DNA from: Spirochaetales bacterium
Lineage (GTDB): Bacteria > Spirochaetota > Spirochaetia > SZUA-6 > JAFGRV01
Reading direction: 5' to 3'
NCBI GenBank assembly: GCA_016935735.1
Contig: JAFGQK010000071.1
Location: 1-64,000, forward strand
Length of the DNA stretch: 64,000 bases
In this document: piece after piece, positions 1 through 8,901 of the stretch
How positions within the stretch are numbered: position 1 is the stretch's first letter
Layout: each line of letters begins with the position of its first letter
The notes under the pieces: model-generated
Told to the model about the DNA's origin: nothing
Database searches by the model: none
The model's input: the letters and a program-made list of their open reading frames with translations, nothing else
Position numbers and translations under genes: made by a program

Positions 1-470
1 GTGATAATATCTGAAAGAATTATCTTTCACTTTTTTATGAAGACATTTCTTACAGTTTATTGATTCTGAAGTAAAGTACCGGGATCCGTCAATTGTAATA
101 AGATAATATGAATCGAGAAAAGGTATTGAGATAAATATTTCCCTCGCTGCATCCGGTGGAAATATTCCTTAAAAACTCCCTTGATTGGATTATATGAATG
201 AATATCAATGATATCTCGAAGTTGTGTATCAGAAGGAAGGCTTTTTATATTGAACACCGTTGAGAGGTTGTTGCGGCTCGTTTCTTTTTGAAACCGCCGC
301 TGAAACTCTAAAACAGATTTGTCTTGAAGAAAAAAAAGTGCAAACCCACAAGAATAAATATCAGACATAGAATATTCAATTTTTTCAGGGTGGCGGGTAT
401 CAGGTATATTGTTGAAAGCCTGCTTTAGACTACCAGGAAGTGAGGAAAACACAACATTGACATAATTCAT
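1..470 (-). pseudogene. Transposase-like (IS4/ISNCY-type DDE) gene, frameshifted, running off the left edge
   Basis: N-terminal part 'FNNIPDTRHPEKIEYSMSDIYSCGFALFFLQDKSVLEFQRRF' resembles DDE transposase N-termini. Around nt 120-130 the frame breaks; another frame continues 'PFLDSYYLITIDGSRYFTSESINCKKCLHKKVKDNSFRYYH' to the window edge. Confidence 0.6.
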
Positions 471-518
471 TTTCTCTAATATATTGTAAAATACAAAGGA
501 TTACAGGGTGATATAATT

Positions 519-660
519 ATGCGCAATGAATTTACAGCCATAATAGAAAAGGACGGGGAATGGTATATAGGGTATTGTTGAAGTAATTCCAGGACATAAA
601 GAAATACCAGATAAGCTTGTAAAAAAAATATGTAAAAATTTATCTGTTCCCGTATTATAA
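519..660 (+). pseudogene. HicBA toxin-antitoxin scar: HicB N-terminus joined to HicA C-terminus
   Basis: Frame 1 from 519: MRNEFTAIIEKDGEWYIGYC* (HicB N-term). Shifted frame: IVEVIPGHKEIPDKLVKKICKNLSVPVL* (HicA C-term 'RHKEI...LxKKICKDLG'). Confidence 0.55.
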
Positions 661-1020
661 AAATAAAATTACCTTGTAGTTACTCCTTTTTCAATACACA
701 CGTCATAGAAAATCGTTTTAAAACGTAGTCAAATTTTAGCCGGATTAAAAACAAAACCTGCTATAAAAAGCCAAATAGAATAATAAAAACTTGACATTAT
801 TTCATATATCATATACATTTTTACACAGAAAATGACAGCAAGGCAAAAAACGGATTATGGCAAGATAGAATAGTGCAAAAACCAGATGGGGCAGAACAGG
901 TAAGAATTCAATCAAATGATACGGCGTTATATATGCAAAAAGTCCGTCATGGGTTTATCTATGCATTGTATTTTTCTAAAATAAGCAGGATATGAAAAAA
1001 AGAGTGGGAGGACAAAACCC

Positions 1021-1800
1021 ATGGTAAAAACATGCATCGTTACCGGTTATGGAATCAACGCAGATGATGAATTGAAAAAAGCCTTTGAACTCACCGGAGC
1101 GGATGTCCAGAAAATCCATATAAACGATTTGATCAGGATCCCCACACTCCTTGGCTTCTACCATATTCTGGGTTTTCCCGGGGGATTTTCCTTTGGGGAT
1201 CATATCGGATCAGGCAAAGTTTTTGCAAGTCTCTTTAAAAAGAAACTGAAACAGACCCTTGATAAATTTATTGAAGCGGGAAAGCTGGTTATTGGAATCT
1301 GTAATGGATTCCAGGTTCTTGTTAAAATGGGCATTCTTCCAAACCTCTCCGGTAACTGGACTCAGGAAGTTTCTCTTATCCACAATGACTCCGGTAAATT
1401 TGAAGACAGATGGGTGAAGCTGAAAATAAACCCTGAATCCCCCTGTATCTGGACAAAAGGTATTTCCGAACTGGAAGTTCCGGTCAGGCATGGGGAGGGG
1501 AAGCTTGTCATTGCAGATGATGAGGTCGAAAAACACATTCTGGATAATCACCTGGATGCTGTCACTTATACGTCGAAAAACGGTGGCGAAGTACACTACC
1601 CGGATAATCCCAATGGATCGGTTCATAATATTGCAGGGATTTGTGACCGGACAGGCCGTGTCTTTGGTCTTATGCCCCATCCCGAGGCATTCATTTTCCC
1701 GGAAAACCATCCCAGGTGGCAAAGGGAAAAGATTGAAACCGGTGCGGGACTTGCACTATTCAGAAACGGTGTTGAGTTTCTTAAGAGAGATAAAAAATAG
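1021..1800 (+). CDS. purQ: Phosphoribosylformylglycinamidine synthase, glutamine amidotransferase subunit PurQ
   Basis: GFPGGFSFGDHIGSGKVFA, GICNGFQVLVKMG (nucleophile Cys), PVRHGEGK and GLMPHPEAF motifs. Confidence 0.9.
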   Translation: MVKTCIVTGYGINADDELKKAFELTGADVQKIHINDLIRIPTLLGFYHILGFPGGFSFGDHIGSGKVFASLFKKKLKQTLDKFIEAGKLVIGICNGFQVLVKMGILPNLSGNWTQEVSLIHNDSGKFEDRWVKLKINPESPCIWTKGISELEVPVRHGEGKLVIADDEVEKHILDNHLDAVTYTSKNGGEVHYPDNPNGSVHNIAGICDRTGRVFGLMPHPEAFIFPENHPRWQREKIETGAGLALFRNGVEFLKRDKK

Positions 1801-1846
1801 TAACACAGCGCTGGCTACGCCGGTTATTGATTGAACAAAGAATACA

Positions 1847-2446
1847 ATGAAACAGGCTTTACTTGTTATTGATTATATTGAATGCTGCTGTATTGAAACA
1901 TACAGGGACCCCCAGTTGAATCTCGGACTTTCAAAGGTAAGGGAAATCGCCCCATCACTTGAGAAACTGGTCACCTTTTACCGGACAAAGCACCTTGGGG
2001 AAGTGATCTGGGTAACGTGCTGTCCATGGGTAAAAGGGTATGTGCATCCCACTATTGAACTGTTTTATGAGGAAAATCCGGAAGCCAGGTTTTACAGCAA
2101 TACCCTGGAAGGTAACGGCTTTTATATGCTTACTCCCGAAAACGATGAACAGGTTTTTAAAAAGAATTTGTACAGTGCCTTTTCCGGGACCGGCGGATTA
2201 TTACATAAATATCTGCAGGAAAAACAGATAAAACACCTGATAATGACAGGGATTTATTCAACCGGGTGCGTGAATGCAACGGTCTGCGAGGCGTTTCACC
2301 ATGGATATAAACTCACCATTATTCGTGATTGTGTGGAAACATTTGATTACCCTGGCAAGCAGGAATACCAGGAATACCTTCTTGTAGATTGGTCGTATAT
2401 GTATGGGAAGGTAGTGAAGCTGGATACATTCATGAAGGGTCCTTAA
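1847..2446 (+). CDS. Isochorismatase-family cysteine hydrolase
   Basis: ALLVIDYIE start, K-N-x-YSAFSGT, IMTGIYSTGCVNATVCEAFHHGY (catalytic Cys region). Confidence 0.85.
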   Translation: MKQALLVIDYIECCCIETYRDPQLNLGLSKVREIAPSLEKLVTFYRTKHLGEVIWVTCCPWVKGYVHPTIELFYEENPEARFYSNTLEGNGFYMLTPENDEQVFKKNLYSAFSGTGGLLHKYLQEKQIKHLIMTGIYSTGCVNATVCEAFHHGYKLTIIRDCVETFDYPGKQEYQEYLLVDWSYMYGKVVKLDTFMKGP

Positions 2447-3701
2447 TAATCCCCATCTCTTCTGCCACGATTTCAAGGAGCCTTGCTGCCACTTCTTGTT
2501 TGGAGGCAAGGGGTATTTGTTTTACTTCTTTTTTCCTGTTCACCACAAACAGTTCATTTGTATCGGACTCGAATCCTGTATCCGCTTTGCTTACATCATT
2601 CACTGCAATAAGGTCTGCATCTGCTTTGAGCATGCGGGTATATGCATTATCAATTAATTCAACCTGTGCAAGATGGTAAAGGGCACGAAATGCAACGATA
2701 AAAGAACCGGGAGAAACCTTTTTCACCGTATCGAGTATTTTGGGATTCGGTACAAGGGTTAATGTCAATTCTGAATGGGTATGGGTGGAAATCTTTTCGT
2801 TTGATTTTTCTTTTGGCCTGAAATCTGCAATTGCAGCAGATAATATCACCAGATCGTATTTTTTCTTTTTTAATTCCTTCATAATTGCTTCATTCATCTG
2901 GACCGCGGTTTCAACATCGATAATCCTGCACCCGGAAGGCCTCCGGGCAGTACCTTTCCCATATACAACAGTGACATCACCACCCATCTGTACTGCCTTT
3001 TCTGCAACAGCCATACCCATCTTTCCTGTGCTGTTATTGGTTAAAACACGGACAGGATCAATATATTCCACTGTTCTTCCTGCGTTGATAAGAATTTTTT
3101 TCTCTTTAAATATCCGTTTTTTTAAAAGGATTTGTACGATACAATCATAAATCTCCCCGGTTTCCGGGATCTTTGCCTTTCCCTCTTCCATCCTCGGCAG
3201 CATGATATGAATACCATATGACTTACATCGTTCTATATTTTTTAAGACAACCGGGTGTTTGTACATGCTTTCGTGCATTGCAGGGACAATTAAAACCGGG
3301 ATCCCCTCTCCGATTGCAGTCGTTGCACAGGTAGTTACCGGTGTATCGTCGATACCACAGGTGATTTTGCCTATGGTATTTGCAGTGGAAGGCGCGATGA
3401 GCAGGAGATCCGCTTTGTTTTCCACATTACCGCACAGTGCAACATGTTCGATGGCACCGGTAAGTTTCGTAACCGGTTTGTTCCCTGTTGCCCAGAAAAG
3501 AAGTTCCGGATTGATAATCTGTATTGCGGCCTTACTCATAACAGAAAACACTTCCGCACCATGCCGCATTAAAAGCCGTGCAATATCCGGTGACCGTACT
3601 GCGGCAACACTCCCGGTGATACCCAATACAATTATCCTGCCGGACAGGGTGTCGCCGTCTGAACTGATAATGTCTTTTGACGGATGGGGCTGTTTCTCCA
3701 T
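2430..3701 (-). CDS. coaBC: Bifunctional phosphopantothenoylcysteine decarboxylase/synthetase CoaBC
   Basis: GSVAAVRSPDIARLL, APSTANTIGK, PAMHESMYKHP, INAGRTVEYIDPVRVLTNNSTGKMG motifs. ATG at 3701 preceded by GGAGG. Overlaps the 3' end of the convergent isochorismatase gene. Confidence 0.9.
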   Translation of the reverse strand: MEKQPHPSKDIISSDGDTLSGRIIVLGITGSVAAVRSPDIARLLMRHGAEVFSVMSKAAIQIINPELLFWATGNKPVTKLTGAIEHVALCGNVENKADLLLIAPSTANTIGKITCGIDDTPVTTCATTAIGEGIPVLIVPAMHESMYKHPVVLKNIERCKSYGIHIMLPRMEEGKAKIPETGEIYDCIVQILLKKRIFKEKKILINAGRTVEYIDPVRVLTNNSTGKMGMAVAEKAVQMGGDVTVVYGKGTARRPSGCRIIDVETAVQMNEAIMKELKKKKYDLVILSAAIADFRPKEKSNEKISTHTHSELTLTLVPNPKILDTVKKVSPGSFIVAFRALYHLAQVELIDNAYTRMLKADADLIAVNDVSKADTGFESDTNELFVVNRKKEVKQIPLASKQEVAARLLEIVAEEMGIIKDPS

Positions 3702-3910
3702 AACAATTTCCTCCATGTATTCTTATATTTCGTAAGCTGAATGTCAATACCCGGGATGAGAATATGAGAATATAATGATTGATAGACAAAATCTACGGGA
3801 AAAATCAATATTCTCTCTTAAAGCCACAGTTGTAAATTTTTCTTAATAATGCTACTAATGAAAATGAATGATTTCTTACGTGATCTTTTTAATGACGAAA
3901 TAACTGGGAT

Positions 3911-4282
3911 ATGAAACTGAAACCGGGTGATATTATCATAATTATTATCGCTATGGGTGCGATTACTTTCCTTACTTTCTCTCTTTTCAGCAACCAGGTG
4001 AACAATAAAAATTGCCACATCATTACCCCGGAAAAAGAATATATATATCCATTACATATAGATCAATCCATTGAAATAAAGGGAAGCCTCGGCATTTCCC
4101 ATATAGAGATCAAAAACAACCATGTTCACATGTTATCATCCCCCTGCTCGTTAAAAACCTGCATAAAAAGGGGTGAAATATCAGAGGTGGGGAGCTGGAT
4201 TGCCTGTCTGCCCAATAAAATACTTATCATTATAAAAGGGAAAAAGAGTGAAAAAGCAGAAATCGATATCCTTTCAGAGTAA
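3911..4282 (+). CDS. NusG domain II-containing membrane-anchored protein
   Basis: N-terminal TM helix then 'SSPCSLKTCIKRGEISEVGSWIACLPNKILIIIKG', the NusG_II signature. Confidence 0.75.
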   Translation: MKLKPGDIIIIIIAMGAITFLTFSLFSNQVNNKNCHIITPEKEYIYPLHIDQSIEIKGSLGISHIEIKNNHVHMLSSPCSLKTCIKRGEISEVGSWIACLPNKILIIIKGKKSEKAEIDILSE

Positions 4283-4793
4283 CATTGTCGCACTCCTTGC
4301 AGCATGTTGTATTTTTCTGTCTGCTTTTGAATATATCATCCCTAAACCAATACCCTTTTTAAGAATAGGGCTTGCCAACCTCCCGATCTTAATCGGTATT
4401 ACATTACTGCCCTTTCCGGCGTTTCTCCTGCTTATCTGTATGAAAGTTTGTTTCCAGGGACTTATCTACGGTACATTCTTTTCCCATATTATCATCCTTT
4501 CTGCCGGGGGAACATTTTCAAGCAGTATTGCCATGTTTTTTTTATATAAGTTTTGTAAAAAATATATCTCTTTTATAGGGATAAGTGTAACCGGTGCATT
4601 ATTGAGTAATACAGTGCAGTTATATCTTGCCGGACTTCTGTTCTTCGGACCATCTGTCTGGCTTATCAGCCCGCCATTTTATATTATCGGGGGAATAGCC
4701 GGCCTGCTTCTTGGCGTTTTTACCAATACCTTTACCGGGAAATCCATGTGGCTTACACAATGCAGGGAACTATTGTATGCAGATAACTCATAA
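4248..4793 (+). CDS. Gx transporter family / heptaprenyl diphosphate synthase component I-like membrane protein
   Basis: Multi-TM; 'EYIIPKPIPFLRIGLANLPILIGI', typically beside NusG_II genes in Firmicutes and spirochaetes. Confidence 0.75.
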   Translation: MKKQKSISFQSNIVALLAACCIFLSAFEYIIPKPIPFLRIGLANLPILIGITLLPFPAFLLLICMKVCFQGLIYGTFFSHIIILSAGGTFSSSIAMFFLYKFCKKYISFIGISVTGALLSNTVQLYLAGLLFFGPSVWLISPPFYIIGGIAGLLLGVFTNTFTGKSMWLTQCRELLYADNS

Positions 4794-5412
4794 ACTGCCG
4801 GAAATACATTTTTCCCCGGTTATGTTATTTATTCATGGTTTTTGTATTCTTCCTGCATTCATATTCCAGAAGGTTCTTTTATTTCGTGTTTTCCAGACAA
4901 TCCTTTTTATTTTCCTTTCATTATTCCATGCATCTTCATCTGTTGATAAAAGGAAACAGCTTGTTTTCTCTTTCTTTTCTTTTCTTTTTATCCTTGTATT
5001 CAATATGCTTACACCCCATGGGGAAGTCCTTTTTACCTTATTCAATTTTCCTGTCACCCTTGGTGCAATCAATACCGGTATATTCAAAGCAACAGTATTT
5101 ACCGGCCTTCTGGCACTCTCGAAAATCACCATTGCAAAAAACCTTTCTCTTCCCGGGCCTGCTGGGAAAATGGTCAGTAAGGTTTTTTATTATTTTGGAG
5201 AGCTCAAAGAGGTACAGGGGAAATATAAAACAAAAGATATAATAAAGCGTATCGATCTGATTTTACTCTCTATTACCCCTCCCCCGGATACCGGTGATTC
5301 AGTACCAATAGAACAAAAATTGAAAACCAGTCGTGCCGGTATCTTACTCATTTGCATATCACTATTTTTTCACTGGGGAATTTTTATACTGTCATTATAT
5401 ATAGCAAAGTAA
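4777..5412 (+). CDS. CbiQ-like / uncharacterised polytopic membrane protein
   Basis: Overlaps the upstream gene; multi-TM; 'NMLTPHGEVLF' and 'GLLALSKITIAKNLSLPGPAGKMVSKVFYYFGEL' resemble ECF T-component-like proteins. Confidence 0.5.
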   Translation: MQITHKLPEIHFSPVMLFIHGFCILPAFIFQKVLLFRVFQTILFIFLSLFHASSSVDKRKQLVFSFFSFLFILVFNMLTPHGEVLFTLFNFPVTLGAINTGIFKATVFTGLLALSKITIAKNLSLPGPAGKMVSKVFYYFGELKEVQGKYKTKDIIKRIDLILLSITPPPDTGDSVPIEQKLKTSRAGILLICISLFFHWGIFILSLYIAK

Positions 5413-5427
5413 GCCCGTGCATTCCGG

Positions 5428-5475
5428 CAATTACCAAATATCTTGCGCACATGGCGCAAGATATTAAGGTAATTG
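5428..5475. repeat. Long interrupted palindrome between convergent genes
   Basis: CAATTACC-aa-ATATCTTGCGC-acatg-GCGCAAGATAT-taa-GGTAATTG. Confidence 0.85.
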
Positions 5476-5506
5476 CATTGAAGAGATAAGCTTTTTCTAT
5501 TTTATC

Positions 5507-5977
5507 CTATTTTTGTAATACGACTGCCTGAAGGTTTCCGAAGAACCTGTTTGCAAGTGTGATCCCTTTTACTACAAGAGTCTGTGAGCCGACATCCAGT
5601 TTCACTGAACCAACCTCTACATCAATAAATGCAGACCAATCACCGGTATCCGGCACTTTAAATGGTAATGTTTCACCGGCTACAGTCACACCGACTGTTG
5701 AACCTGCAAACTGTGGATCGCATGCGATTTTTACCGTAACCTTGTATTCCCCGGCATCTGCAACATCAAATGTCCAGATAATTTCATCATCTTCCTTTTC
5801 CCACCAGCCGATGTTGTCTCTGTCCGGACCTTCTTCGTAAACCAGATTACCAGTCGTTTTCAGTTGTGCGTCTACTGCACTCAACGTGATTTTAGCTGGT
5901 TTCCCTTTGGGTGTAGATACACAGGAGAAAAGGAAAAGCATACATATGATGACAGCAGCAATAAAACTTTTATACAT
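5507..5977 (-). CDS. Lipoprotein with carbohydrate-binding-module-like beta-sandwich
   Basis: Lipobox MLFLFSC; 'ETTGNLVYEEG...IGWWEKEDDEIIWTFDVADAGEYKVTVKIACDPQFAGSTVGVTVAGE', a CBM-like pattern. Confidence 0.6.
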   Translation of the reverse strand: MYKSFIAAVIICMLFLFSCVSTPKGKPAKITLSAVDAQLKTTGNLVYEEGPDRDNIGWWEKEDDEIIWTFDVADAGEYKVTVKIACDPQFAGSTVGVTVAGETLPFKVPDTGDWSAFIDVEVGSVKLDVGSQTLVVKGITLANRFFGNLQAVVLQK

Positions 5978-6002
5978 ATTTACCTCCTAATAGAATGTAT
6001 AT

Positions 6003-6028
6003 AAAAACCCGATAACATCAGGGTTTTT
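6003..6028 (-). terminator. Intrinsic terminator downstream of the TCS operon
   Basis: aaaaaccc-gataacatca-gggttttt, between 6187 (stop of regulator) and the next minus-strand gene. Confidence 0.55.
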
Positions 6029-6186
6029 GTATAAATTAAGGTGATATAGATCAGACCTTAAGGGAATAACCCGAAATTGCCCTGTTATGTAAACAAATAT
6101 GTTAAACGTATATCATTAAAAATCGATTCTGTAAAGATGAAAATATATAAAAATTGTTTTTTTTAAAAGCAGTGAACCAGAAGCCA

Positions 6187-7527
6187 TCATTCAATGCCAT
6201 ATTCCTTCATTTTATTAAAAAGTGTTCTCCGTGTAATACCCAATTCCTCTGCCGCTTTTGTCCTGTTTCCTTCCCAGCGTGTGAGGGCAAAGAGTATTGT
6301 TTCTTTTTCCATTTCCCTGATTGTTCCCTTTTTTAATACAGGGTTGTGCTTTTCGTCCTGTTGTTCAATATCAAAATCGGAAGTGGTGAGTATGTCCGTT
6401 TCAGCAAGAATAAATGCACGTTCTATAAGATTTTCAAGTTCACGGATATTGCCGGGGAAAGAATAATTATGAAGCAATTGCAATGCTTCCGGGGTTATTC
6501 CCTTTATTTTTCTGTCATGTTTTTTCATGATTTTATTGAATTGTTCTATAAAGAAACCAATAAGCTGCGGAAGATCATTAATCATCTCTTTTAATGGAGG
6601 AAGGTGGATATTGATGATATTGAGCCGGAAATAAAGATCTTCCCTGAATCTGCCCGATGCGATGAGTTTTTTTAAATCCCTGTTTGTTGCTGCAATGATA
6701 CGTACATCTACAGGGATGGGTTTTAAACTGCCAAGCCGTTGAATTTTTTTATCCTGGAGAAACCTGAGTAATTTCACCTGGAGTCCGGGAGCCATATCAC
6801 CGATTTCATCAAGAAAGAGTGTACCGGAAGATGCGAGTTCAATTATTCCCTGTTTTCTTGATGCCGCACCGGTAAATGCGCCTTTTTCATACCCGAATAA
6901 TTCACTTTCCAGCAAGCTTTCCGGCATCCCCCCGATATTGATCGGGATAAAAGCATTCGCTGCCCTGTCTGACATAAGATGGATTCTCTTTGCGGTTATT
7001 TCTTTTCCTGTTCCACTTTCCCCGGTAATAAGAATTGTTGAACCGGTTTTTGCCACTTTGCCGATAATTCGTTCAATTTCTTTGTTTTTTTCACTTCTGC
7101 TTATCCAGATTTTTTCTTCATGATAAAGCCGTTTCCCAATTGCTATATGATCTTTATTTGCCTGTTCTTCCAGGAGCCGTTTTAGACGGAAGACAAGTTC
7201 TTCCGGATCAAAGGGTTTTACAATATAGTCTTTTGCGCCGGATTTCATAGCCTGGACCGCATCCCGAATTTCTCCGAATGCACTGATCATAATAACAGGA
7301 ATATGAGGACCTTCTTTCTGAATCCACTGGAGTAATTCAAGACCATCCATTCCCGGCATTTTAAGATCCACCACTGCTGCATTAAAGACCTCATCTTCCA
7401 ATAGACGTTTTGCAGAAAGACCATTTTCTGCAGCTATACCTTCTATCCGGTCGAGTTCCAGATAACGGACAACCGAATCACGTATGTTCTTTTCATCATC
7501 AACTACAAGAATTCTCGGCTTTTTCAT
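6187..7527 (-). CDS. Sigma-54-dependent response regulator (NtrC family: REC-AAA+-HTH Fis)
   Basis: Receiver 'VVDLKMPGMDG'; GESGTGKE Walker A; ELFGYEKGAFTGA (GAFTGA sigma-54 loop); C-term Fis HTH 'NRTKAAEELGITRRTLFNKMKEYGI'. Confidence 0.95.
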   Translation of the reverse strand: MKKPRILVVDDEKNIRDSVVRYLELDRIEGIAAENGLSAKRLLEDEVFNAAVVDLKMPGMDGLELLQWIQKEGPHIPVIMISAFGEIRDAVQAMKSGAKDYIVKPFDPEELVFRLKRLLEEQANKDHIAIGKRLYHEEKIWISRSEKNKEIERIIGKVAKTGSTILITGESGTGKEITAKRIHLMSDRAANAFIPINIGGMPESLLESELFGYEKGAFTGAASRKQGIIELASSGTLFLDEIGDMAPGLQVKLLRFLQDKKIQRLGSLKPIPVDVRIIAATNRDLKKLIASGRFREDLYFRLNIINIHLPPLKEMINDLPQLIGFFIEQFNKIMKKHDRKIKGITPEALQLLHNYSFPGNIRELENLIERAFILAETDILTTSDFDIEQQDEKHNPVLKKGTIREMEKETILFALTRWEGNRTKAAEELGITRRTLFNKMKEYGIE

Positions 7528-7587
7528 GGACTTTTCCCGGTTTCTTCTTGTGCTTTATTCAACATAGTTGAGCCCCAATTATTATTT

Positions 7588-8826
7588 TCATATAGTTCTC
7601 TGGAAAAAGATTTTGACCTCTGTTCCGCCGCCTTCCCTTGATTGAAGGGAAATTTTCCCCCCATTTGCCTCCAGAAAACGTTTTGTTATTGAGAGACCGA
7701 TTCCTGAACCTTTTGCCCTGGTGGTATAAAAAGGATCAAAAATTTTATCTCTTTTTTCCGGGGGTATACCGGTTCCCCGGTCAATCACCGAAAGAACGAT
7801 ATACTTCTTATCTGCCATTAATTCCAGTTTCACAGGTTCATGGTTGTTTCCATCCCCGGTCTGCTGGCTTTCCAGTGCATTGTTAATGACATTCTCCAAA
7901 ACACTCCTTAACCTTTCCCTGTCAAAAAGGATGGTATCATCCGGGAGAGAAGGTATAAATGTTACCGGTGAATTAAATCTTTTTAAAAGATTTTGAAGGA
8001 AAGATTCCAGGGCAATTTTCTCCGGCGAACCTGATGGATCCCGTACAAAATCGGAGATTCTGTTTGTTAAGTGTGAAAGCCGGTCTATCTCTTCTTCTAT
8101 AACAGAAAGATCGGATATATGCTTTTCCGGGAGGACCTTTTTTAAATAACCGGTTTGAATTCTCATTGCACCCAGCGGATTCTTTATTTCGTGGGCAAGT
8201 ACACGGGCGATTTCACCCAACCTGGCGAGTTGTTCCCTGGATTCAAGCTTTCTGCGGTATCCCCGGTTCTTTGTGTACAGGAATAAAAGACCGATCATTG
8301 CTGCCAGGAGAAAAAAAGCAATAAATATCCCCAGAAAGCGAATACGATATACCTGGTGCAAATAAGCGGAAGCATCAAGCTCAAAATATAGGAGATTGGC
8401 ATTATTACCGGGCTGCCTTCGCATCATAAAAGGCATTGGTCCCGGTTGTCTGTGATGAAACCCCGTTCTCCGGATAAGGATAAGACTCTGTTTCTTTCTG
8501 TTGATGATAAAATAGTAATCCTTTTTACGGACAGGAATTGAATCCAGATATTCAGGCGCATCCCCCCATGCACTGATCTTTTCTCCACTTGACTTATATA
8601 TCCCGAATCCCAGTACATTCTCCGGTAATTCAAAACTCCCGGATAAGGAATTACGCATAAGGGTTTCCATAAACATAGCAGCGGACCGTTCTGCTTCATA
8701 TTCAATTAAAATCCTGTGACGAAGAGATTCACCACTTAAAATCCACAGAACAAGGGCAGTAATCCCGGTATAAAGCAAAATGAAGAGAAGATAAACTACA
8801 TATATTCTTTTCCCGGATCGTTTCAT
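7588..8826 (-). CDS. Membrane sensor histidine kinase (NtrB-like)
   Basis: Two TM segments; H-box 'VLAHEIKNPLGAMR'; N-box 'VLENVINNALES'; 'DRGTGIPPEKRDKIFDPFYTTRAKGSGIGLSI'. Confidence 0.95.
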   Translation of the reverse strand: MKRSGKRIYVVYLLFILLYTGITALVLWILSGESLRHRILIEYEAERSAAMFMETLMRNSLSGSFELPENVLGFGIYKSSGEKISAWGDAPEYLDSIPVRKKDYYFIINRKKQSLILIRRTGFHHRQPGPMPFMMRRQPGNNANLLYFELDASAYLHQVYRIRFLGIFIAFFLLAAMIGLLFLYTKNRGYRRKLESREQLARLGEIARVLAHEIKNPLGAMRIQTGYLKKVLPEKHISDLSVIEEEIDRLSHLTNRISDFVRDPSGSPEKIALESFLQNLLKRFNSPVTFIPSLPDDTILFDRERLRSVLENVINNALESQQTGDGNNHEPVKLELMADKKYIVLSVIDRGTGIPPEKRDKIFDPFYTTRAKGSGIGLSITKRFLEANGGKISLQSREGGGTEVKIFFQRTI

Positions 8827-8851
8827 ATCCTTATTAATACTATCTTTTTTT

Positions 8852-8884
8852 GAAAAAAAAGGCCAGCCGGGTTTTTATCCCGGC
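8852..8884 (-). terminator. Probable intrinsic terminator after the secreted protein gene
   Basis: GCCGGG-tttttat-CCCGGC stem with A-run (U-run on minus strand) at about 8852-8860. Confidence 0.5.
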
Positions 8885-8901
8885 CAGCTTCTTCTGTTTT
8901 T

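Noticed and set aside
1210-1722. 170-aa antisense ORF within purQ
   Set aside because: Fully antisense to a confident purQ; composition typical of shadow ORFs.
2430-2446. Convergent 3' overlaps (also 25389-25413) as possible antisense regulation
   Set aside because: Short overlaps are common in compact genomes; nothing further supports regulation.
2389-3735. Plus-strand ORFs opposite coaBC
   Set aside because: Antisense to coaBC with no domain signature.
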